Shown: piece after piece, positions 1 through 5,779 of the stretch | Layout of the letters: every line of letters begins with the position of its first letter | Numbering within the stretch: the first letter of the stretch is position 1 | Assembly (NCBI GenBank): GCA_031266615.1 | Contig: JAISAR010000052.1 | Location: 1-7,097 of the forward strand | DNA: 7,097 nt | Reading direction: 5' to 3' | Source: Rickettsiales bacterium | Lineage (GTDB): Bacteria; Pseudomonadota; Alphaproteobacteria; Rickettsiales; Anaplasmataceae | Notes under the pieces: model-generated | What the model was told of the DNA's origin: nothing | Database searches by the model: none | Seen by the model: only the letters and a program-made list of their open reading frames with translations | Made by a program: the position numbers and the translations under genes

Positions 1-4
1 AGGT

Positions 5-24
5 AAAAACCTAGAAATCTAGGT
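5..24 (-). terminator. Weak terminator-like stem-loop with short T-run
   Basis: On the minus strand ACCTAGA and TCTAGGT (24-18 and 15-9) can pair around a 2-base loop (or a 6-base stem with a 4-base loop). TTTT (8-5) follows, making five T with the last stem base. The stem is AT-rich and short, so termination may be weak, and it may instead be part of a longer repeat cut by the window edge. Confidence 0.3.
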
Positions 25-45
25 GAAATTAATAAAGACATGAGG

Positions 46-58
46 TGCACATAGTGCA
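46..58. repeat. Short palindrome TGCAC-ATA-GTGCA
   Basis: The arms are five bases with a three-base loop, next to an A-rich run on the plus strand. It lies downstream of the left outward promoter. On its own it is small enough to be chance; it is listed because it would be a stem in the candidate small RNA. Confidence 0.4.
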
Positions 59-110
59 AAAAATTAAACATAAGACGCCAACCGTGATACTTTCGTCGTT
101 TAATCTGCAC

Positions 111-139
111 AGATTGAAGATAAATAATAGCTTCAGTCT
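111..139 (-). promoter_or_regulatory. Matching dyad in left repeat, one base pair imperfect
   Basis: AGATTGAAG (111-119) and CTTCAGTCT (131-139) form the same dyad as in the right copy, but T at 114 breaks one pair (C-A in a minus-strand RNA). This is the only difference between the two repeat cores, and it falls in the promoter-distal half-site. Confidence 0.45.
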
Positions 140-140
140 C

Positions 141-169
141 ATTATAAGGGGGTTGGTGAGATTTGTCAA
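141..169 (-). promoter_or_regulatory. Consensus sigma-70 promoter in left repeat, pointing outward (leftward)
   Basis: Read on the minus strand, TTGACA (164-169) and TATAAT (141-146) are both exact consensus hexamers with the optimal 17-base spacer (147-163). Transcription would start near 134 and leave the window to the left, away from ftsH. Exact matches of both boxes are uncommon in real promoters, and the spacer is conserved in both repeat copies. Activity itself is inferred. Confidence 0.75.
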
Positions 170-241
170 GTAGTTTTTTTCGTTTCATCCAACGCACTGC
201 CAGAAGTTTGTTATGCGAGAGGTTTACTAGGCCGGATCTAA

Positions 242-2071
242 TCAGAGAGAGGATTTTCTTACTTTTTCCTTGTTTTCGTTTTCATTTCTCACAATCTTTT
301 TCCCACTTAATATATCTTTGATTTCATCTCCTGTTAAAGTCTCAAACTCCAGCAGGTTTTCAGCGATAAGTTCCAGATCCTTGCGGCGTTTGGTCAAGAT
401 ATCCTTTGCCTTTTCATAGCATGAAGATACAACTCGTTTTACTTCCTCATCTATGAGCTTTAGAGTGTCTTCAGAAATTATATCAGAACCATGCACATTT
501 TGTTCACGACTATGATATATCGGTCCTATTTTATCACTCATTCCCCATTTTGTTACCATAGCGCGTGATAAATCAGATGCTTGTTTTATATCCGAAGATG
601 CGCCGCTTGTGATTTTATCATAACCAAAAATTAGCTCTTCTGCTACTCTTCCACCCATAGCAACGGTTATGTCTGCTATCATCTTTTCCCTTGTATGAGA
701 TACTCTGTCTGTTTCCGGCAATCTCATAACTAAACCTAGGGCTCTACCCCTTGGAATGATAGTTGCTTTGTGTATCGGATCGGAGGCAGGCATATTAACA
801 GCAACTACTGCGTGACCAGCCTCATGGTAAGCAGTGAGCCTTTTTTCTTCCTCTGTCATGATTAAGGAACGCCTTTCCACGCCCATCATCACTTTATCAC
901 GTGCATATTCAAAGTCATCCATAGTAACAATTTTCTTGTTCCTTCTTGCAGCAATAAGCGCAGATTCGTTTACTAAGTTTGCTAAATCGGCACCTGAGAA
1001 ACCCGGTGTTCCTCTTGCAACTGTTTTTACATTTACATCTGGTGCTATCGATATTTTCTTTATATGCGTATTTAATATCTTTTCACGCCCATTTATATCA
1101 GGTAAAGAAATAGTGATCTGACGGTCAAAACGACCAGGTCTAAGCAGAGCTGGATCTAAAACATCTGGACGATTGGTTGCAGCAACTATTATCACACCTT
1201 CATTAGACTCAAAACCATCCATTTCAACTAATAACTGATTTAACGTTTGTTCTCTTTCATCGTTGCCACCACCAAGACCAATACCACGGTGCCTACCCAC
1301 TGCGTCTATCTCATCTATGAAAATTATACACGGAGCGTGTTTCTTGCCTTGATCAAACATATCACGCACACGACTTGCACCAACACCAACAAACATTTCG
1401 ACAAAATCAGATCCAGAAATGCTAAAAAATGGCACATTAGCCTCACCTGCAATCGCACGAGCAAGTAGGGTCTTACCAGTTCCAGGAGAGCCAATTAAGA
1501 GGCACCCTTTTGGTATTTTTCCACCCAACACTTGAAATTTTTGCCTTTGTTTAAGAAAATCAACAATTTCTACCAACTCTTCCTTTGCTTCATCAATTCC
1601 AGCAACATCGTCAAATGTCACTTTTTTTCCGCTAGTCATGAGCCTAGCTTTTGATTTGCCAAAGCTTATGGTTCTGTTGCCTCCTGCTTGTGTTTGTTTT
1701 AAAAGGAATAGTAATAACCCGATAAAAATAAATGTTGGGATCCATTGAATAAGTAAGCTCCCAATGATGCTCATTGCAGAATCCCCAGTTGAAAAGGAGA
1801 ATTTCACTTTTCTGTCATGCAAACTTTTTATTAAGTCACTATATATAACACCACTTGAGTTAAAACTTGACCCATCTCTAAACTTGCCTTCAATGTTCTG
1901 ATTTCTTATGACAACACTTTCTATGTCACTATCTTCCAGCCTAGTTAAAAATTCTGAAAAAGGTGTAGTTGTTTTACTTTTTCCTATATTTCCGCTGAAC
2001 TGGATATAAGCAACCGAAACAAGTACAACTATTACTAACCAAATCAATAGGCCTTCTAAAAATTTTTTCAT
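242..2071 (-). CDS. ftsH: ATP-dependent zinc metalloprotease FtsH
   Basis: This is the membrane-anchored AAA+ protease that extracts and degrades misfolded membrane proteins and some short-lived cytosolic proteins. The 609-residue length is normal for the family. Visible in order: transmembrane helix at about residues 6-24, a periplasmic domain to about 100, a second helix at about 102-124, then the AAA module. That module has Walker A GSPGTGKT (194-201), the pore-loop motif FVGVG (227-231), Walker B IIFIDEID (249-256) and the second region of homology with ATNRP and RPGRFDR (298-317). The protease domain has HEAGH (416-420), and Asp494 in SGASSDI is the expected third zinc ligand. All catalytic residues are present. 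Walker A has Ser where Pro is usual (GPPGTGKT), which is probably harmless. The ATG start follows the tilS stop by 12 bases with no clear Shine-Dalgarno sequence, suggesting co-transcription or translational coupling. No convincing terminator follows; 55 bases after the stop the transcript would enter the left inverted repeat. Confidence 0.98.
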   Translation of the reverse strand: MKKFLEGLLIWLVIVVLVSVAYIQFSGNIGKSKTTTPFSEFLTRLEDSDIESVVIRNQNIEGKFRDGSSFNSSGVIYSDLIKSLHDRKVKFSFSTGDSAMSIIGSLLIQWIPTFIFIGLLLFLLKQTQAGGNRTISFGKSKARLMTSGKKVTFDDVAGIDEAKEELVEIVDFLKQRQKFQVLGGKIPKGCLLIGSPGTGKTLLARAIAGEANVPFFSISGSDFVEMFVGVGASRVRDMFDQGKKHAPCIIFIDEIDAVGRHRGIGLGGGNDEREQTLNQLLVEMDGFESNEGVIIVAATNRPDVLDPALLRPGRFDRQITISLPDINGREKILNTHIKKISIAPDVNVKTVARGTPGFSGADLANLVNESALIAARRNKKIVTMDDFEYARDKVMMGVERRSLIMTEEEKRLTAYHEAGHAVVAVNMPASDPIHKATIIPRGRALGLVMRLPETDRVSHTREKMIADITVAMGGRVAEELIFGYDKITSGASSDIKQASDLSRAMVTKWGMSDKIGPIYHSREQNVHGSDIISEDTLKLIDEEVKRVVSSCYEKAKDILTKRRKDLELIAENLLEFETLTGDEIKDILSGKKIVRNENENKEKVRKSSL

Positions 2072-2083
2072 TGTTATTTTTGA

Positions 2084-3379
2084 CTAAATATCAATTAAGT
2101 TTACCAGATTTTGTTTTATTATGCTATTGGTAATGCATTGAAACTTACCGTTATGGATATTTTTTTCATTGTAGTTTATATGAGAATAAGCCAGTATCTT
2201 TTCATCTTTTAGCACCACAGGTAAAGAGTAAAAAACCTCAGAACAGCAATTATAATCTTTTAAGAACGTAGGGATTTTATGTGCTTTCTTTAACGGGGCA
2301 ATAGTTACTGAACACTCCTGATCCCCAAGTATTGTGCAGTTGAATCTGTTGTCCCATTCAACAGGACCATTGAGCGGCAAACTTACAGATACCTCCTGTA
2401 TTTTTGATGGTTCTCTAATTACCAATATGCTTTCTTTGTATTTCCTTATTTTACACTCAGAAAGCGTACAATGAAGATCGTTATCCTTTTGCAATATTTG
2501 GTTAAATGTTGCAATAAGATTGTTATATCTTGGTTTGTAGTGTTTACTGCTGATTACCATTATAGAATAGAGCAAAAGCCTCAAGGCTATTTCTTCAGGC
2601 AATTTATGAAATTCACTTAGTTTGATTTCAATGTAACCAAGATCATGAACATTAACACAGTCATTAAATGCAAGACGCGTGTAGTGCATCAACGCTTTTG
2701 CAGCTCTTTTCATGTGAAGAGCTGTGAGGCATATTCGCTCTGTTAAAGTCTCCTGATTATCGCTTACTTTAAGCAGGTTGCGGTATAACGTGCGCCTATA
2801 TTTCAAATCTTGATTGCTTCTGTCTTCAACCCATCTTAGCCGATGAAAGTTTGCGTATTTTTCTATTTCACTACGACTAAAATTTAACAACGGCCTCAGT
2901 ACATAAATACCATTAAAAAAAGACTTACAATCCATAGATGACAATCCATCTATGCCGCTACCACGTTCAAGCCTGAGTAGAAACGTTTCTGCTTGATCAT
3001 CTTTATGATGAGCAATTAGTAGGTGCTTAACATTGTTACTTTTGCACCACTTTGTTAGTAGCTTATATCGTGCTTTTCGTGCTTGTGATTGAACATTACC
3101 TTTAATATTTTGTTTCTCACAGTTTAATATGAATGATTTCTCTACTCCAAGTTCTTTTGCATAACTTACAGCAAATTTAGCTTCCTTCTGAGACTCTGGA
3201 CGCAATGCATGATTTACTGTTAATGCTATAGGAAGAGGACATTGTCTTTTTTTTGTCCAATTAATCATTAAATGCAATAAAGTTATACTGTCTATACCGC
3301 CTGACATTGCAACTGCAACTTTATTGTTATGGATAGCAAAACCTTTGATTACATCTTGAAATAATAACTCTAATTCCAT
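2084..3379 (-). CDS. tilS: tRNA(Ile)-lysidine synthetase TilS
   Basis: TilS uses ATP and lysine to convert the wobble cytidine (C34) of the CAU-anticodon tRNA-Ile into lysidine, so that the tRNA reads AUA and is charged with isoleucine. The N-terminal PP-loop domain is clear: SGGIDS (residues 26-31), VNHALRPES (55-63), ARKARYKLL (100-108), LIAHHKDDQAETFLLRL (121-137), RGSGIDGL (139-146) and RPLL (162-165), followed by the EDRSNQD segment (185-191). The C-terminal half is more diverged. It keeps a TLSECKI segment near 305-311 and a final PLKKAHKIP...LPVVL...ILAY stretch (about 362-397) that resembles the TilS C-terminal tRNA-recognition domain. At 431 residues it has the usual full length, not the short form. 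Genes in this AT-rich window use ATA codons, so the enzyme is expected to be essential. It sits between pal and ftsH, as in other alphaproteobacteria, and ends 12 bases before ftsH. Confidence 0.96.
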   Translation of the reverse strand: MELELLFQDVIKGFAIHNNKVAVAMSGGIDSITLLHLMINWTKKRQCPLPIALTVNHALRPESQKEAKFAVSYAKELGVEKSFILNCEKQNIKGNVQSQARKARYKLLTKWCKSNNVKHLLIAHHKDDQAETFLLRLERGSGIDGLSSMDCKSFFNGIYVLRPLLNFSRSEIEKYANFHRLRWVEDRSNQDLKYRRTLYRNLLKVSDNQETLTERICLTALHMKRAAKALMHYTRLAFNDCVNVHDLGYIEIKLSEFHKLPEEIALRLLLYSIMVISSKHYKPRYNNLIATFNQILQKDNDLHCTLSECKIRKYKESILVIREPSKIQEVSVSLPLNGPVEWDNRFNCTILGDQECSVTIAPLKKAHKIPTFLKDYNCCSEVFYSLPVVLKDEKILAYSHINYNEKNIHNGKFQCITNSIIKQNLVNLIDI

Positions 3380-3412
3380 TAGGTCTCTTGCATAATTTGC
3401 TTTCTTAAGTCA

Positions 3413-3418
3413 ATTATA
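3413..3418 (-). promoter_or_regulatory. Candidate -10 box upstream of tilS
   Basis: The minus strand reads TATAAT exactly, 33 bases before the tilS start codon, a sensible distance for a short leader. No good -35 box sits 16-18 bases further upstream (the nearest, TTGGAA, would need a 21-base spacer). It is either a weak promoter for tilS-ftsH or a chance match in AT-rich sequence. If real, tilS-ftsH can be expressed independently of pal. Confidence 0.3.
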
Positions 3419-3534
3419 TAGGAAATAACACCTGCTGGATTCCAACTATGCGTTGTGTTTTTTTTGTGCCCTCCTCCCCTTATAACCTAAGCGTCCTTTA
3501 CTTTATACTACTCCAAGTGCCCTTATCTTTAGTT

Positions 3535-3557
3535 ATCCCAGTGCTTGACACTGGGAT
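3535..3557. repeat. Perfect 9-base palindrome between pal and tilS (Wolbachia-type intergenic repeat)
   Basis: ATCCCAGTG (3535-3543) and CACTGGGAT (3549-3557) pair perfectly around the loop CTTGA. It lies 20 bases past the pal stop. No T-run follows on the minus strand, so it is not a standard terminator, though it could protect the pal mRNA 3' end or slow transcription. From memory, this ATCCCAGTG...CACTGGGAT core recurs between genes in Wolbachia genomes. Confidence 0.7.
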
Positions 3558-3577
3558 CTAGGTTTTAATACAAAAAA

Positions 3578-4057
3578 CTATTTCTTTGCTTCAGAGAATG
3601 AAAACTCCACCCTACGGTTTTTAGCATGCTGTTTTTCATACTTGGAATTCTTAGAGTCGTCTTGTACATAAACTAAAGGTTCAGTTTCACCTCTAGAAGC
3701 AGTTTTTATTCTATTTTCTAGATAAGGCGTACAACTAACCATAAACTTCTTAGCTGCATCTGCCCTTCTCTCGCCCAGTGCAACATTGTACTCATAAGAA
3801 CCACGATTGTCAGTGTGACCAGTTAAAGTCACCTTCGCGTCAGGGTTATTTTGTAACACCTCCATTACATCGAGCAATACATCTGCACCTGCTTCGCCAA
3901 TATTAGATTTATCATAATCAAAAAAAACTCTTTTTTCACCCATCTGTTTAACAACAGAGTTCATTTTATTTGCTGTATTTACTCCTTTCTTTGGACAAGA
4001 GCTTACACCAGTAAGCAGTAAACAAAAACAGCACATTACAACTAATCTACTCCACAT
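3578..4057 (-). CDS. pal: Peptidoglycan-associated lipoprotein Pal (OmpA-like C-terminal domain)
   Basis: Pal is an outer-membrane lipoprotein that binds peptidoglycan stem peptides and works with the Tol complex in envelope integrity and constriction. The ATG at 4055-4057 was chosen over the adjacent GTG at 4058-4060 because GGAGG lies 7 bases before the ATG but only 4 before the GTG; this gives 159 residues. A lipoprotein signal peptide ends in VSSC, so Cys21 is the likely lipidated residue. The OmpA-like domain follows: FFDYDKSNI (45-53), TGHTDNRGS (79-87), NVALGERRA (91-99) and NRRVEF (147-152). Asp83 and Arg98 are spaced as the diaminopimelate-binding Asp/Arg pair of OmpA-family domains, so ligand binding looks intact. 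The signal peptide core is rich in cysteine (three within four residues), which is unusual. Published work on filarial Wolbachia describes Pal as an immunostimulatory lipoprotein; that it behaves the same way here is inference. The expected neighbour cpoB/ybgF is absent. Confidence 0.96.
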   Translation of the reverse strand: MWSRLVVMCCFCLLLTGVSSCPKKGVNTANKMNSVVKQMGEKRVFFDYDKSNIGEAGADVLLDVMEVLQNNPDAKVTLTGHTDNRGSYEYNVALGERRADAAKKFMVSCTPYLENRIKTASRGETEPLVYVQDDSKNSKYEKQHAKNRRVEFSFSEAKK

Positions 4058-4064
4058 CACTAAA

Positions 4065-4069
4065 CCTCC
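4065..4069 (-). promoter_or_regulatory. Shine-Dalgarno GGAGG deciding the pal start
   Basis: GGAGG on the minus strand is 7 bases from the ATG at 4057 and 4 bases from the overlapping GTG at 4060, favouring the ATG. It is the clearest ribosome binding site in the window; the other four genes lack a comparable one. Confidence 0.8.
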
Positions 4070-4108
4070 ATAAATTTTAAAATAGTGCGTAACTTTAAAT
4101 TTTAGTAT

Positions 4109-4138
4109 TCAATAATCTCTCTATAGCAGTATAGTCAA
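4109..4138 (-). promoter_or_regulatory. Weak candidate promoter for pal
   Basis: On the minus strand TTGACT (4133-4138, five of six consensus bases) is followed after 18 bases by TATTGA (4109-4114), a poor -10 box. It would give a leader of about 45 bases. The -35 box is good but the -10 assignment is uncertain. Confidence 0.3.
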
Positions 4139-4196
4139 GAAAAATAAAATACTAAATACTTTTCTACAATCTTACAATTAATTTTCTAATAAGGCG

Positions 4197-4221
4197 CTAG
4201 ACTTTTGGTGGAAAAATCTAG
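4197..4221. repeat. Imperfect 10-base hairpin in the divergent spacer
   Basis: CTAGACTTTT (4197-4206) and AAAAATCTAG (4212-4221) pair except for one C-A mismatch, around the loop GGTGG. It lies between the putative divergent promoters of pal and the M32-mreB pair, so it could be a regulator site or a degraded intergenic repeat. Confidence 0.4.
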
Positions 4222-4255
4222 TAAAGGCATAGAATATACAATTTTTTATTGTACT

Positions 4256-4284
4256 TTGAGTAAATATACTTTTAACTTTATTAT
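4256..4284 (+). promoter_or_regulatory. Candidate promoter for the M32 homologue and mreB
   Basis: TTGAGT (4256-4261, four of six) and TATTAT (4279-4284, five of six) are separated by exactly 17 bases. The predicted start near 4291 gives a leader of about 40 bases before the ATG at 4332. It is the best-placed plus-strand promoter in the spacer. With only 20 bases between the M32 homologue and mreB, it probably drives both. Confidence 0.45.
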
Positions 4285-4331
4285 TAATCTATTACGATAT
4301 TAAACAGATGTTTTCTAAAAAATGAACAAAT

Positions 4332-5759
4332 ATGAAATTTCATAAATTCTTAGGGGAAGTATCGCGTAGGGTAAAGAGTCTTGACAATACGCTAGAAGTA
4401 CTAAAGCAAAGCCAATTAGAAGTAGGAGATAAAGTTGAGCAAGTGGGTCTTCTAGAAGAAATTAAACATGGAATTATTTCTCACGACATAATAAAAGAAT
4501 CATTAATAGAAGCAAGTGCTCTTGGCAATAAAAGGAGTGTTAGCAATCAGCAGTTAAAACTAATGGAGAGGATGTATAAAAGCAGCAGTGCTATTCCCAT
4601 TGATTTAGTAAAGTCTTTATCTCAAGCTAAAGTTGAGTGCCAAAATTTATGGAAGCTATCTCAGTCTGAAACTAGCAGCTTGGAAAAGCTGAAAAAACGC
4701 TTTGCTGACCTGGTCAAGCTCATTCGCGAAGTGGTTTCTATAAAATCGCAGCAGTTAAAATGCTCGAAATACGACTCACTGCTTGCTGACTATGATTTTG
4801 ATATCACAGAAAAGAGTATAAAGGAAATATTTCCTAAGATAGGCAAATTTTTCTGTGAAAGTGTAGATAAAATAATTGAAAAGCAAAAGAAAGACAAAGC
4901 TGTTAATATGCAGAAAGTTGCTACTCAAAGGCAGATTGAACTCGGCTCGCTATGTCTACAGAAAATGGGTATTACATTATGCCATACTTCTTGTTATCAC
5001 CCCATAGATTACAACGAATCTGATTTTTGTCACGGTTTGTTTCTACTTTTACGATGTAGTGGCCATGAAATTTACCGAAAATGTTTAGCGCAAAATTCTG
5101 TAAGTAGCCCAATTACAGAACACGTTATGTATGAAACCCAAGGATTATTCATGGAAAGGGTGATTGGAACATCTAGAGAATTTATTGAGTTTATTCAACC
5201 GTACATAAAAGAGAAGTTTACTATAAAAGGTAGGGCTAATGCGAAATTCAGCAGTGTTGAGAACTTGTACTTGGTTTTCAACAAAATAAATCTTTCTTCC
5301 CTTTTAAAGAATGCAGATGAACTTAGTCTGTTAGCTCACATTATGCTGAGGACTAGGTTAGAACAGAATATAATAAATGGTACGTTAGAGGTCAAAGACC
5401 TCCATGATGCATGGCTGGAAGGTATGAAGCATTACAAAATTCCAGTAAAAGCTAAAAATGAACTAGACACTTATTTTCAAGATGAATACTGGGCAAGCGG
5501 AATCATGGGATATTTTCCTACTAAAATTATGGCTTTAATTACCGCTGTACAGATTTTTTCTTTCATTAAAAAAAATCATTGCGAGTTCTTAGGTGCTATA
5601 ACGAAAGGAGATTTTAGTTTACTTATCAGTTGGTTATCCCAAAATATATGCAGTACAAAGTATGGTTTTTCGGATCTACTAAAAAAAGTAACAGGCAAGG
5701 GGTTAGACGTTGAATGCTGTACTAATTACTTATCTGAAAAGTATAATTTGTCTCAATAA
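4332..5759 (+). CDS. M32-family carboxypeptidase homologue lacking the catalytic HExxH (probable pseudoenzyme)
   Basis: The 475-residue protein matches the M32 (Taq/Pfu-type) metallocarboxypeptidase fold over most of its length. It has KYDSLLADYDFDIT (residues 146-159, family KYDaLLdeYepgmt), HPI (223-225, family HPF), LLKNADELSLLAHIMLR (324-340, family IRveADE...LHiilR), DLHDAWLEGMKHY (356-368), FQDEYWASGIMGYFPT (382-397, family LQDiHWsgGlfGYFPT) and a family-like tail GDFSLLISWL...YLSEKY. The active site is broken. HEAGH is replaced by RCSGH (241-245), losing the first zinc-ligand His and the catalytic Glu. HESQ is YETQ (267-270), keeping the third-ligand Glu. The loop carrying the DxRxT motif, about 14 residues after HPF, is deleted. 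The reading frame is otherwise intact, so peptidase activity is unlikely but a retained non-enzymatic role is possible. The ATG start has no clear Shine-Dalgarno sequence. mreB begins 20 bases downstream, so the two are likely co-transcribed. Family membership is near certain; function is unknown. Confidence 0.92.
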   Translation: MKFHKFLGEVSRRVKSLDNTLEVLKQSQLEVGDKVEQVGLLEEIKHGIISHDIIKESLIEASALGNKRSVSNQQLKLMERMYKSSSAIPIDLVKSLSQAKVECQNLWKLSQSETSSLEKLKKRFADLVKLIREVVSIKSQQLKCSKYDSLLADYDFDITEKSIKEIFPKIGKFFCESVDKIIEKQKKDKAVNMQKVATQRQIELGSLCLQKMGITLCHTSCYHPIDYNESDFCHGLFLLLRCSGHEIYRKCLAQNSVSSPITEHVMYETQGLFMERVIGTSREFIEFIQPYIKEKFTIKGRANAKFSSVENLYLVFNKINLSSLLKNADELSLLAHIMLRTRLEQNIINGTLEVKDLHDAWLEGMKHYKIPVKAKNELDTYFQDEYWASGIMGYFPTKIMALITAVQIFSFIKKNHCEFLGAITKGDFSLLISWLSQNICSTKYGFSDLLKKVTGKGLDVECCTNYLSEKYNLSQ

Positions 5760-5779
5760 AATGTTTTTTTGAGTTGTAT

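Larger units (their letters stand above)
5..134 (-). ncRNA. Candidate small RNA from the left repeat promoter
   Basis: A transcript starting near 134 from the exact consensus promoter would carry the imperfect dyad at its 5' end, a small hairpin (TGCAC / GTGCA, 46-58) and finally a stem-loop with a short T-run (24-5). I see no protein-coding frame in it: the ATG present in the right copy is ACG here, and that frame stops after about a dozen codons. Promoter plus terminator-like end suggests an RNA of roughly 130 bases. This is inference; a promoter for a gene further left is equally possible. Confidence 0.25.
66..186 (-). repeat. Left copy of a long inverted repeat flanking the five-gene block
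   Basis: The reverse complement of 6973-7060 matches 99-186 at 87 of 88 positions by eye; the single difference is T at 114. Beyond the core about 15-20 bases diverge, with a small length difference, and then a GACGCCAA / TTGGCGTC segment with flanking AAACAT is shared again, down to position 66. The copy contains an outward (leftward) consensus promoter and a near-perfect dyad. It starts 55 bases past the ftsH stop. Confidence 0.93.

Noticed and set aside
187..241. Terminator for ftsH
   Set aside because: No stem with a following T-run is visible on the minus strand in these 55 bases; the short GGCCGG palindrome is not followed by T residues.
834..1121. 95-residue plus-strand open frame inside ftsH
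   Set aside because: It lies antisense to a strongly conserved FtsH region, with a low-complexity product rich in Ser/Phe/Ile and no recognisable motif; a shadow frame.
1247..1468. 73-residue plus-strand open frame inside ftsH
   Set aside because: Antisense to the Walker A/B region of FtsH; Thr/His-rich product without a family; a shadow frame.
4058..4060. GTG as the pal start
   Set aside because: The spacing to GGAGG is only 4 bases, against 7 for the adjacent ATG.
5774..5779. TTG at 5774 as an alternative mreB start
   Set aside because: It adds only two residues and has no better ribosome site; the ATG at 5780 is preferred.
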